From Nematostella vectensis (Eukaryota; Cnidaria; Anthozoa; Actiniaria; Edwardsiidae), in contig NC_064046.1 in the NCBI RefSeq assembly GCF_932526225.1, forward strand, positions 15,885,408 through 15,949,407: a stretch of DNA of 64,000 nucleotides, in the 5' to 3' direction. The notes under the pieces are model-generated. The model did no database searches, was not told the origin of the DNA, and was given only the letters and a program-made list of their open reading frames with translations. Shown in pieces: positions 53,524-64,000 of this stretch. Position 1 is the first letter of the stretch; every line of letters begins with the position of its first letter. The position numbers and the translations under genes are program-made.

Positions 53524-56280
53524 GCGGAGAGTACATAAATATGTCCCTATACCTTCTTTTTATGTCATGACACACCAAGAACAGTATAATTAAGTATCGA
53601 TATTTAAAAAAAAATAAAGAAAAAAAAAATAGGCTATCATCGGGAATCGAACCCGGGTCGCTGCGTTAGTAGTCAAGTGCCCGCAACGAAAGACTAATGT
53701 GGCATTGCTGAAGGGAATTGTAATGAAAATTACTTTTAATACTATTGGTATCGTAAACTATCCCAAGCAAAGTCACCATCGGACTGGAGGTTACATTCGG
53801 GAAAAGCTTTAGGGTTACATTCGGGAATTTGTTTTACGAGTGTATCCTCCAAAAGGTTAGAAGAGATAATTTTTTTCCGAATGTAAATTCCAAAAAGTAA
53901 CATTAGGAAAAATAAAACAGTATACTCGGAAAAAAAGGTATATCAATCTTTCGAGCGCTATGCTCTATGTTAGAATCTACTTAATGAAGTTATCCAAGGA
54001 ACCTAGTTAGTTCTTGTGTGCATAAAATATGTACAGGATCCTGAACAAAGCATGAGCACATCAAAGATGCTGAGAGTACATAAAAATGTTCCTATACCTT
54101 TTTTTTAATGTCATGACACACCAAGAACAGTATAATTAAGTATCGATATTTAAAAAATAAAAAATAAAGAAAAAAAAAGGCTATCAGCGGGAATCGAACC
54201 CGGGTGGCTGCGTTAGTAGTCAAGTGCCCGCAACAAAAGACTAACGTGGCATTGCTGAAGGGAATTGTAATGAAAATTACTTTTAATACTATTGGTATCG
54301 TAAACTATCCCAAATAAAGTCACCATCGGACTGGAGGTTACATTCGGGAAAAGCTTCAGGGTTACATTCGGGAATTTGTTTTACGAGTGTAACCTCCAAA
54401 AGGTTACAATCGATAATTTTTTTTTACGAATGTAAATTCCAAAAAGTAACATTAGGAAAAATAAAACAGTATACTCGGAAAAAAAGGTATATAAATCTAT
54501 CGAGCGCTATGCTCTATGTTAGAATCTACTTAATCAAGTTATCCAAGGAATCTAGTTAGTTCTTGTGTGCATAAAATATGTACAGGATCCTGAACAAAGC
54601 ATGAGCACATCAAAGATGCTGAGAGTACATAAAAATGTCCCTATACCTTCTTTTTATGTCATGACACACCAAGAACAGTATAATTAAGTATCGATATTTA
54701 AAAAAAAAATAAAGAAAAAAAAAATAGGCTATCAGCGAGAATCGAACCCGGGTCGCTGCGTTAGTAGTCAAGTGACCGCAACGAAAGATTAACGTGGCAT
54801 TGCTGAAGGGAATTTAAACAAAAATCACTTTTAATACTATTGGTATCGTAAACTATCCCAAGCAAAGTCACCATCGGACTGGAGGTTACATTCGGGAAAA
54901 GCTTCAGGGTTACATTCGGAAATTTGTTTTACGAGAGTAACCTCCAAAAGGTTACAATCGATAATTTTTTTTCCGAATGTAAATTCCAAATAGTAACATT
55001 AGGAAAAATAAAACAGTATACTCGGAAAAAAAGGTATATCAATCTATTGAGCGCTATGCTCTATGTTAGAATCTACTTAATCAAGTTATCCAAGGAATCT
55101 AGTTAGTTCTTGTGTGCATAAAATATGTACAGGATCCTGAACAAAGCATTAGCACATCAAAGATGCTGAGAGTACATAAAAATGTCCCTATACCTTCTTT
55201 TTATGTCATGACACACCAAGAACAGTATAATTAAGTATCGATATTTAAAAAAAAAAATAAAGAAAAAAAAATAGGCTATCAGCGAGAATCGAACCCGGGT
55301 CGCTGCGTTAGTAGTCAAGTGCCCGCAACGAAAGACTAACGTGGCATTGCTGAAGGGAATTGTAACGAAAATTACTTTTAATACTATTGGTATCGTAAAC
55401 TATCCCAAGCAAAGTCAACATCGGACTGGAGGTTACATTTGGGAAAAGCTTCAGGGTTACATTCGGAAATTTTTTTTACGAGAGTAACCTCCAAAAGGTT
55501 ACAATCGATAATTTTTTTTCCGAATGTAAATTCCAAAAAGTAACATTAGGAAAAATAAAACAGTATACTCGGAAAAAAAGGTATATCAATCTATCGAGCG
55601 TTATGCTCTATGTTAGAATCTACTTAATCAAGTTATCCAAGGAATCTAGTTAGTTCTTGTGTGCATAAAATATGTACAGGATCCTGAACAAAGCATGAGC
55701 ACATCAAAGATGCTGAGAGTACATAAAAATGTTCCTATACCTTCTTTTAATGTCATGACACACCGAGAACAGTATAATTAAGTATCGATATTTAAAAAAT
55801 AAAAAATAAAGAAGAAAAAAAGGCTATCAGCGGGAATCGAACCCGGGTAGCTGCGTTAGTAGTCAAGTGCCCGCAACGAAAGACTAACGTGGCATTGCTG
55901 AAGGGAATTGTAATGAAAATTACTTTTAATACTATTGGTATCGTAAACTATCCCAAGCAAAGTCAACATCGGACTGGAGGTTACATTTGGGAAAAGCTTC
56001 AGGGTTACATTCGGGAATTTGTTTTACGAGTTTAACCTCCAAAAGGTTACAATCGATAATTTTTTTTCCGAATGTAAATTCCAAAAAGTAACATTAGGAA
56101 AAATTAAACAGTATACTCGGAAAAAAAGGTATATCAATCTATCGAGCGCTATGCTCTATGTTACAATCTACTTAATGAAGTTATCCAAGGAATCTAGTTA
56201 GTTCTTGTGTGCATAAAATATGTACAGGATCCTGAACAAAGCATGAGCACATCAAAGATGCTGAGAGTACATAAAAATGT
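52977..56280 (+). repeat. 6-monomer segment repeated at 58444-61747
   Basis: Monomers 98-103 match monomers 108-113 at a constant offset of 5,467 bp. They share TATCATCGGG, TCCCAAATAAAG, GTGACCGCAACG, GCATTAGCAC, CACACCGAGAAC and GAAGAAAAAA. Monomers 104-107 lie between the two copies. Confidence 0.8.
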
Positions 56281-56521
56281 CCCTATACCTTCTTTTTATG
56301 TCATGACACACCCAGAACAGTATAATTAAGTATCGATATTTAAAAAAAAAATAAAGAAAAAAAATAGGCTATCAGCGGGAATCGAACCCGTGTCGCTGCG
56401 TTAGTAGTCAAGTGCCCGCAACGAAAGACTAACGTGGCATTGCTGAAGAGAATTTTAATGAAAATTACTTTTAATACTAATAGTATCGTAAACTATCCCA
56501 AGCAAAGTCACCATCGGACTG

Positions 56522-58707
56522 GAGGTTACATTCGGGAAAAGCTTCAGGGTTACATTCGGGAATTTGTTTTACGAGTGTAACCTCCAAAAGGTTACAATCG
56601 ATAATTTTTTTTCCGAATGTAAATTCCAAAAAGTAACATTAGGAAAAATAAAACAGTATACTCGCAAAAAAAGGTATATCAATCTATCGAGCGCTATGCT
56701 CTATGTTAGAATCTACTTAATCAAGTTATTCAAGGAATCTAGTTAGTTCTTGTGTGCATAAAATATGTACAGGATCCTGAACAAAGCATGAGCACATCAA
56801 AGATGCTGAGAGTACATAAAAATGTCCCTATACCTTCTTTTTATGTCATGACACACCAAGAACAGTATAATTAAGTATTGATATTTAAAAAAAAAAATAA
56901 AGAAAAAAAAATAGGCTATCAGCGGGAATCGAACCCGGGTGGCTGCATTAGTAGTCAAGTGCCCGCAACGAAAGACTAACGTGGCATTGCTGAAGGGAAT
57001 TGTAATAAAAATTACTATTAATACTATTGTTATCGTAAACTATCCCAAGCAAAGTCACCATCGGACTGGAGGTTACATTCGGGAAAAGCTTCAGGGTTAC
57101 ATTCGGGAATTTGTTTTACGAGTGTAACCTCCAAAAGGTTACAATCGATAATTATTTTTCCGAATGTAAATTCCAAAAAGTACCATTAGGAAAAATAAAA
57201 CAGTATACTCGGAAAAAAAGGTATATAAATCTATCGAGCGCTATGCTCTATGTTAGAATCTACTTAATCAAGTTATCCAAGGAATCTAGTTAGTTCTTGT
57301 GTGCATAAAATATGTACAGGATCCTGAACAAAGCATGAGCACATCAAAGATGCTGAGAGTACATAAAAATGTCCCTATACCTTCTTTTTATGTCATGACA
57401 CTTCAAGAACAGTATAATTAAGTATCGATATTTAAAAAAAAAAATAAAGAAAAACAATATGCTATCAGCGGGAATCCAATCCGGGTCGCTGCGTTAGTAG
57501 TCAAGTGCTCGCAACTAAAGACTAACGTGGCATTGCTGAAGCGAATTGTAATGAAAATTACTTTAAATACTAATGGTATCGTAAACTATCCCAAGCAAAG
57601 TCACCATCGGACTGGAGGTTACATTCGGGAAAAGCTTCAGGGTTACATTCGGGAATTTGTTTTACGAGTGTAACCTCCAAAAGGTTACAATCGATAATTT
57701 TTTTTCCGAATGTAAATTCCAAAAAGTAACATTAGGAAAAATAAAACAGTATACTCGCAAAAAAAGGTATATCAATCTATCGAGCGCTATGCTCTATGTT
57801 AGAATCTACTTAATCAAGTTATTCAAGGAATCTAGTTAGTTCTTGTGTGCATAAAATATGTACAGGATCCTGAACAAAGCATGAGCACATCAAAGATGCT
57901 GAGAGTACATAAAAATGTCCCTATACCTTCTTTTTATGTCATGACACACCAAGAACAGTATAATTAAGTATTGATATTTAAAAAAAAAAATAAAGAAAAA
58001 AAAATAGGCTATCAGCGGGAATCGAACCCGGGTGGCTGCGTTAGTAGTCAAGTGCCCGCAACGAAAGACTAACGTGGCATTGCTGAAGGGAATTGTAATA
58101 AAAATTACTATTAATACTATTGTTATCGTAAACTATCCCAAGCAAAGTCACCATCGGACTGGAGGTTACATTCGGGAAAAGCTTCAGGGTTACATTCGGG
58201 AATTTGTTTTACGAGTGTAACCTCCAAAAGGTTACAATCGATAATTATTTTTTCGAATGTAAATTCCAAAAAGTACCATTAGGAAAAATAAAACAGTATA
58301 CTCGGAAAAAAAGGTATATAAATCTATCGAGCGCTATGCTCTATGTTAGAATCTACTTAATCAAGTTATCCAAGGAATCTAGTTAGTTCTTGTGTGCATA
58401 AAATATGTACAGGATCCTGAACAAAGCATGAGCACATCAAAGATGCTGAGAGTACATAAAAATGTCCCTATACCTTCTTTTTATGTCATGACACACCAAG
58501 AACAGTATAATTAAGTATCGATATTTAAAAAAAAAAATAAAGAAAAAAAATATGCTATCAGCGGGAATCCAATCCGGGTCGCTGCGTTAGTAGTCAAGTG
58601 CTCGCAACTAAAGACTAACGTGGCATTGCTGAAGCGAATTGTAATGAAAATTACTTTAAATACTAATGGTATCGTAAACTATCCCAAGCAAAGTCACCAT
58701 CGGACTG
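56522..58707 (+). repeat. 2-monomer tandem duplication with a hybrid monomer at the join
   Basis: The unit is the 3' part of monomer 104, monomer 105 and the 5' part of monomer 106. It is repeated as the 3' part of 106, monomer 107 and the 5' part of 108, with a period of 1,093 bp. The join lies in monomer 106 between 57576 and 57614. Confidence 0.75.
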
Positions 58708-61700
58708 TAGGTTACATTCGGGAAAAGCTTCAGGGTTACATTCGGGAATTTGTTTTACGAGTGTAACCTCCAAAAGGTTACAATCGATAATTTTTTTTCC
58801 GAATGTAAATTCCAAATAGTAACATTAGGAAAAATAAAACAGTATACTCGGAAAAAAAGGTATATCAATCTATCGAGCGCTATGCTCTATGTTAGAATCT
58901 ACTTAATGAAGTTATCCAAGGAATCTAGTTAGTTCTTGTGTGCATAAAATATGTACAGGATCCTGAACAAAGTATGAGCACATCAAAGATGCGGAGAGTA
59001 CATAAATATGTCCCTATACCTTCTTTTTATGTCATGACACACCAAGAACAGTATAATTAAGTATCGATATTTAAAAAAAAATAAAGAAAAAAATAATAGG
59101 CTATCATCGGGAATCGAACCCGGGTCGCTGCGTTAGTAGTCAAGTGCCCGCAACGAAAGACTAATGTGGCATTGCTGAAGGGAATTGTAATGAAAATTAC
59201 TTTTAATACTATTGGTATCGTAAACTATCCCAAGCAAAGTCACCATCGGACTGGAGGTTACATTCGGGAAAAGCTTTAGGGTTACATTCGGGAATTTGTT
59301 TTACGAGTGTATCCTCCAAAAGGTTAGAAGAGATAATTTTTTTCCGAATGTAAATTCCAAAAAGTAACATTAGGAAAAATAAAACAGTATACTCGGAAAA
59401 AAAGGTATATCAATCTATCGAGCGCTATGCTCTATGTTAGAATCTACTTAATGAAGTTATCCAAGGAACCTAGTTAGTTCTTGTGTGCATAAAATATGTA
59501 CAGGATCCTGAACAAAGCATGAGCACATCAAAGATGCTGAGAGTACATAAAAATGTTCCTATACCTTTTTTTTAATGTCATGACACACCAAGAACAGTAT
59601 AATTAAGTATCGATATTTAAAAAATAAAAAATAAAGAAAAAAAAAGGCTATCAGCGGGAATCGAACCCGGGTGGCTGCGTTAGTAGTCAAGTGCCCGCAA
59701 CAAAAGACTAACGTGGCATTGCTGAAGGGAATTGTAATGAAAATTACTTTTAATACTATTGGTATCGTAAACTATCCCAAATAAAGTCACCATCGGACTG
59801 GAGGTTACATTCGGGAAAAGCTTCAGGGTTACATTCGGGAATTTGTTTTACGAGTGTAACCTCCAAAAGGTTACAATCGATAATTTTTTTTTACGAATGT
59901 AAATTCCAAAAAGTAACATTAGGAAAAATAAAACAGTATACTCGGAAAAAAAGGTATATCAATCTATCGAGCGCTATGCTCTATGTTAGAATCTACTTAA
60001 TCAAGTTATCCAAGGAATCTAGTTAGTTCTTGTGTGCATAAAATATGTACAGGATCCTGAACAAAGCATGAGCACATCAAAGATGCTGAGAGTACATAAA
60101 AATGTCCCTATACCTTCTTTTTATGTCATGACACACCAAGAACAGTATAATTAAGTATCGATATTTAAAAAAAAAATAAAGAAAAAAAAAATAGGCTATC
60201 AGCGAGAATCGAACCCGGGTCGCTGCGTTAGTAGTCAAGTGACCGCAACGAAAGATTAACGTGGCATTGCTGAAGGGAATTTAAACAAAAATCACTTTTA
60301 ATACTATTGGTATCGTAAACTATCCCAAGCAAAGTCACCATCGGACTGGAGGTTACATTCGGGAAAAGCTTCAGGGTTACATTCGGAAATTTGTTTTACG
60401 ACAGTAACCTCCAAAAGGTTACAATCGATAATTTTTTTTCCGAATGTAAATTCCAAATAGTAACATTAGGAAAAATAAAACAGTATACTCGGAAAAAAAG
60501 GTATATCAATCTATTGAGCGCTATGCTCTATGTTAGAATCTACTTAATCAAGTTATCCAAGGAATCTAGTTAGTTCTTGTGTGCATAAAATATGTACAGG
60601 ATCCTGAACAAAGCATTAGCACATCAAAGATGCTGAGAGTACATAAAAATGTCCCTATACCTTCTTTTTATGTCATGACACACCAAGAACAGTATAATTA
60701 AGTATCGATATTTAAAAAAAAAAATAAAGAAAAAAAAATAGGCTATCAGCGAGAATCGAACCCGGGTCGCTGCGTTAGTAGTCAAGTGCCCGCAACGAAA
60801 GACTAACGTGGCATTGCTGAAGGGAATTGTAACGAAAATTACTTTTAATACTATTGGTATCGTAAACTATCCCAAGCAAAGTCAACATCGGACTGGAGGT
60901 TACATTTGGGAAAAGCTTCAGGGTTACATTCGGAAATTTGTTTTACGAGAGTAACCTCCAAAAGGTTACAATCGATAATTTTTTTTCCGAATGTAAATTC
61001 CAAAAAGTACCATTAGGAAAAATAAAACAGTATACTCGGAAAAAAAGGTATATCAATCTATCGAGCGTTATGCTCTATGTTAGAATCTACTTAATCAAGT
61101 TATCCAAGGAATCTAGTTAGTTCTTGTGTGCATAAAATATGTACAGGATCCTGAACAAAGCATGAGCACATCAAAGATGCTGAGAGTACATAAAAATGTT
61201 CCTATACCTTCTTTTAATGTCATGACACACCGAGAACAGTATAATTAAGTATCGATATTTAAAAAATAAAAAATAAAGAAGAAAAAAAGGCTATCAGCGG
61301 GAATCGAACCCGGGTAGCTGCGTTAGTAGTCAAGTGCCCGCAACGAAAGACTAACGTGGCATTGCTGAAGGGAATTGTAATGAAAATTACTTTTAATACT
61401 ATTGGTATCGTAAACTATCCCAAGCAAAGTCACCATCGGACTGGAGGTTACATTCGGGAAAAGCTTCAGGGTTACATTCGGGAATTTGTTTTACGAGTTT
61501 AACCTCCAAAAGGTTACAATCGATAATTTTTTTTCCGAATGTAAATTCCAAAAAGTAACATTAGGAAAAATTAAACAGTATACTCGGAAAAAAAGGTATA
61601 TCAATCTATCGAGCGCTATGCTCTATGTTACAATCTACTTAATGAAGTTATCCAAGGAATCTAGTTAGTTCTTGTGTGCATAAAATATGTACAGGATCCT

Positions 61701-64000
61701 GAACAAAGCATGAGCACATCAAAGATGCTGAGAGTACATAAAAATGTCCCTATACCTTCTTTTTATGTCATGACACACCAAGAACAGTATAATTAAGTAT
61801 CGATATTTAAAAAAAAAATAAAGAAAAAAAAATAGTCTATTAGCGGGAATCGAACCCGGGTCGCTTCGTTAGTAGTCAAGTGACCGCAACGAAAGACTAA
61901 CGTGGCATTGCTGAAGGGAATTGTAATGAAAATTACTTTTAATACTATTGGTATCGTAAACTATCCCAAGCAAAGTCACCATCGGACTGGAGGTTACATT
62001 CGGGAAAAGCTTTAGGGTTACATTCGGGAATTTGTTTTACGAGTGCATCCTCCAAAAGGTTACAATCGATAATTTTTTTTCCGAATGTAAATTCCAAAAA
62101 GTAACATTAGGAAAAATAAAACAGTATACTCGGAAAAAAAGGTATATCAATCTATCGAGCGCTATGCTCTATGTTAGAATCTACTTAATCAAGTTATCCA
62201 AGGAATCTAGTTAGTTCTTGTGTGCATAAAATATGTACAGGATCCTGAACAAAGCATGAGCACATCAAAGATGCTGAGAGTACATAAATATGTCCCTATA
62301 CCTTCTTTTTATGTCATGACACACCAAGAACAGTATAATTAAGTATCGATATTAAAAAAAAAAAATAAAGAAACAAAAATATGCTATCAGCGGGAATCGA
62401 ACCCGGGTCGCTGCGTTAGTAGTCAAGTGCCCGCAACAAAAGACTAACGTGGCATTGCTGAAGGGAATTGTAATGAAAATTACTTTTAATACTATTGGTA
62501 TCGTAAACTATCCCAAGCAAAGTCACCATCGGACTGGAGGTTACATTCGGGAAAAGCTTCAGGGTTACATTCGGGAATTTGTTTTACGAGAGTAACCTCC
62601 AAAAGGTTACAATCGATATTTTTTTTTCCGAATGTAAATTCCAAAAAGTAACAATACAAAAAATAAAACAGTATACTCGGAAAAAAAGGTATATCAATCT
62701 ATCGAGCATTATGCTCTATGTTAGAATCTACTTAATCAAGTTATCCAAGGAATCTAGTTAGTTCTTGTGTGCATAAAATATGTACAGGATCCTGAACAAA
62801 GCATGAGCACATCAAAGATGCTGAGAGTACATAAATATGTCCATATACCTTCTTTTTATGTCATGACACACCAAGAACAGTATAATTAAGTATCGATATT
62901 TAAAAAAAAAATAAAGAAACAAAATAGGCTATCAGCGGGAATCGAACCCGGGTCGCTGCATTAGTAGTCAAGTGCCCGCAACGAAAGACTAACGTGGCAT
63001 TGCTGAAGGGAATTGTAATGAAAATTACTTTTGATACTAATGGTATCGTAAACTATCCCAAGCAAAGTCACCATCGGACTAGAGGTTACATTCGGGAAAA
63101 GCTTCAGGGTTACATTCGGGAATTTGTTTTACGAGTGTAACCTCCAAAAGGTTACAATCGATAAATTTTTTTCCGAATGTAAATTCCAAAATGTAACATT
63201 AGGAAAAAAAAAACAGTATACTCGGAAAAAAAGGTATATCAATCTATCGAGCGCTATGCTCTATGTTAGAATCTACTTAATCAAGTTATTCAAGGAATCT
63301 AGTTAGTTCTTGTGTGCATAAAATATGTACAGGATCCTGAACAAAGCATGAGCACATCAAAGATGCTGAGAGTACATAAAAATGTCCCTATACCTTCTTT
63401 TTACGTCATGACACCCCAAGAACAGTATAATTAAGTATTGATATTTAAAAAAAAAATAAAGAAAAAAAAATAGGCTATCAGCGGGAATCGAACCCGGGTG
63501 GCTGCATTAGTAGTCAAGTGCCCGCAACGAAAGACTAACGTGGCATTGCTGAAGGGAATTGTAATGAAAATTACTATTAATACTATTGTTATCGTAAACT
63601 ATCCCAAGCAAAGTCACCATCGGACTGGAGGTTACGTTCGGGAAAAGCTTCAGGGTTACATTCGGGAATTTGTTTTACGAGTGTAACCTCCAAAAGGTTA
63701 CAATCGATAATTATTTTTCCGAATGTAAATTCCAAAAAGTACCATTAGGAAAAATAAAACAGTATACTCGGAAAAAAAAGGTATATCAATCTATCGAGCG
63801 CTATGCTCTATCTTAGAATCTACTTAATCAAGTTATCCAAGGAATCTAGTTAGTTCTTGTGTGCATAAAATATGTACAGGACCCTGAACAAAGCATGAGC
63901 ACATCAAAGATGCTGAGAGTACATAAAAATGTCCCTATACCTTCTTTTTATGTCATGACACACCAAGAACAGTATAAGTAAGTATCGATATTTAAAAAAA

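Larger units (their letters stand above)
111..63544 (-). repeat. 117 tRNA-derived segments, one per monomer
   Basis: Each copy is 71 nt on the minus strand. Left ends (3' end of the tRNA-like strand): 111, 656, 1206, 1752, 2297, 2841, 3388, 3935, 4481, 5028, 5574, 6121, 6666, 7212, 7758, 8302, 8848, 9394, 9940, 10485, 11031, 11579, 12126, 12670, 13216, 13762, 14309, 14857, 15401, 15948, 16492, 17040, 17586, 18132, 18678, 19226, 19770, 20319, 20864, 21411, 21955, 22502, 23048, 23594, 24140, 24685, 25235, 25781, 26326, 26871, 27418, 27963, 28508, 29056, 29602, 30149, 30695, 31239, 31787, 32331, 32879, 33426, 33970, 34517, 35063, 35610, 36158, 36703, 37251, 37795, 38342, 38888, 39433, 39983, 40529, 41074, 41618, 42165, 42712, 43258, 43806, 44352, 44899, 45445, 45989, 46535, 47083, 47627, 48173, 48721, 49267, 49813, 50359, 50904, 51450, 51994, 52541, 53087, 53633, 54180, 54728, 55275, 55823, 56368, 56915, 57461, 58008, 58554, 59100, 59647, 60195, 60742, 61290, 61836, 62383, 62928, 63474. 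By my scan about 80 keep the exact B box GGTTCGATTCC, about 25 have a final T in place of C, and the rest have changes inside it. Confidence 0.85.
1..64000. repeat. 546-bp tandem satellite array filling the window
   Basis: The same AT-rich monomer repeats head to tail, in one orientation, across the whole window. Landmarks such as the start of the tRNA-like segment, CAGGATCCTG, AAGCTT and the A-rich tract return every 544-548 bp, and 117 tRNA-like starts give a mean spacing of 546.2 bp. I saw no inversion, no unique insert and no transposon. Length differences lie mostly in the A-rich tract and in the T-run near the 3' side. Copies differ from each other by roughly a few per cent, and distant copies can be nearly identical, which shows ongoing homogenisation. 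The array runs off both edges. I do not recognise the satellite family. A centromeric or pericentromeric location is an inference from size and higher-order structure only. Confidence 0.98.

Noticed and set aside
1-64000. CRISPR array
   Set aside because: The repeat is 546 bp with no unique spacers. All parts of the monomer recur.
1-64000. Bacterial or phage origin
   Set aside because: There are no operons or coding genes over 64 kb, and a long homogenised satellite with a tRNA-like module fits a eukaryotic nuclear genome.

Overview
The whole window is one uninterrupted tandem satellite array. A monomer of about 546 bp repeats head to tail from end to end: 117 copies of its most recognisable segment lie between 111 and 63544, with a mean spacing of 546.2 bp. 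I found no protein-coding gene, rRNA, transposon, CRISPR array or unique spacer sequence on either strand. The short open frames are by-products of the repeat. Most begin at TTG or GTG and are broken by indels in neighbouring copies. The sequence is AT-rich (GC roughly mid-30s per cent by eye). A megasatellite of this kind, carrying a eukaryote-type tRNA module without an encoded CCA, points to a eukaryotic nuclear genome, probably heterochromatin (centromeric, pericentromeric or subtelomeric). I cannot assign a species or family.

Each monomer, read on the + strand, holds five parts: (1) an AT-rich lead; (2) an A-rich tract of about 25-30 bp; (3) a 71-nt segment that on the minus strand reads as a degenerate tRNA, with an intact Pol III B box in most copies and the A-rich tract acting as a T-run terminator just past its 3' end; (4) a small GTAAT-GAAA-ATTAC hairpin; (5) a block of direct and inverted copies of a GTTACATTCGG-like motif, followed by AT-rich sequence with a CAGGATCCTG palindrome.

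The array has higher-order structure at several scales: a tandem duplication of 2 monomers at 23-25 kb, 4-monomer duplications at 6.6-10.9 kb and 49-53.5 kb, a 10-monomer (5.46 kb) unit at 10.7-21.6 kb that recurs at 32.0-37.4 kb, and a block at 1-4.95 kb that is nearly identical to 38.8-43.7 kb and related to 24.0-28.0 kb. Hybrid monomers mark the joins (4951-4991, 16128-16159, 30868-30909, 37851-37896, 57576-57614), as expected from unequal crossing-over or gene conversion. Nothing here requires a protein product. The most interesting possibilities are that a tRNA-derived Pol III promoter is built into every satellite monomer, and that crossover points favour the inverted-repeat block.
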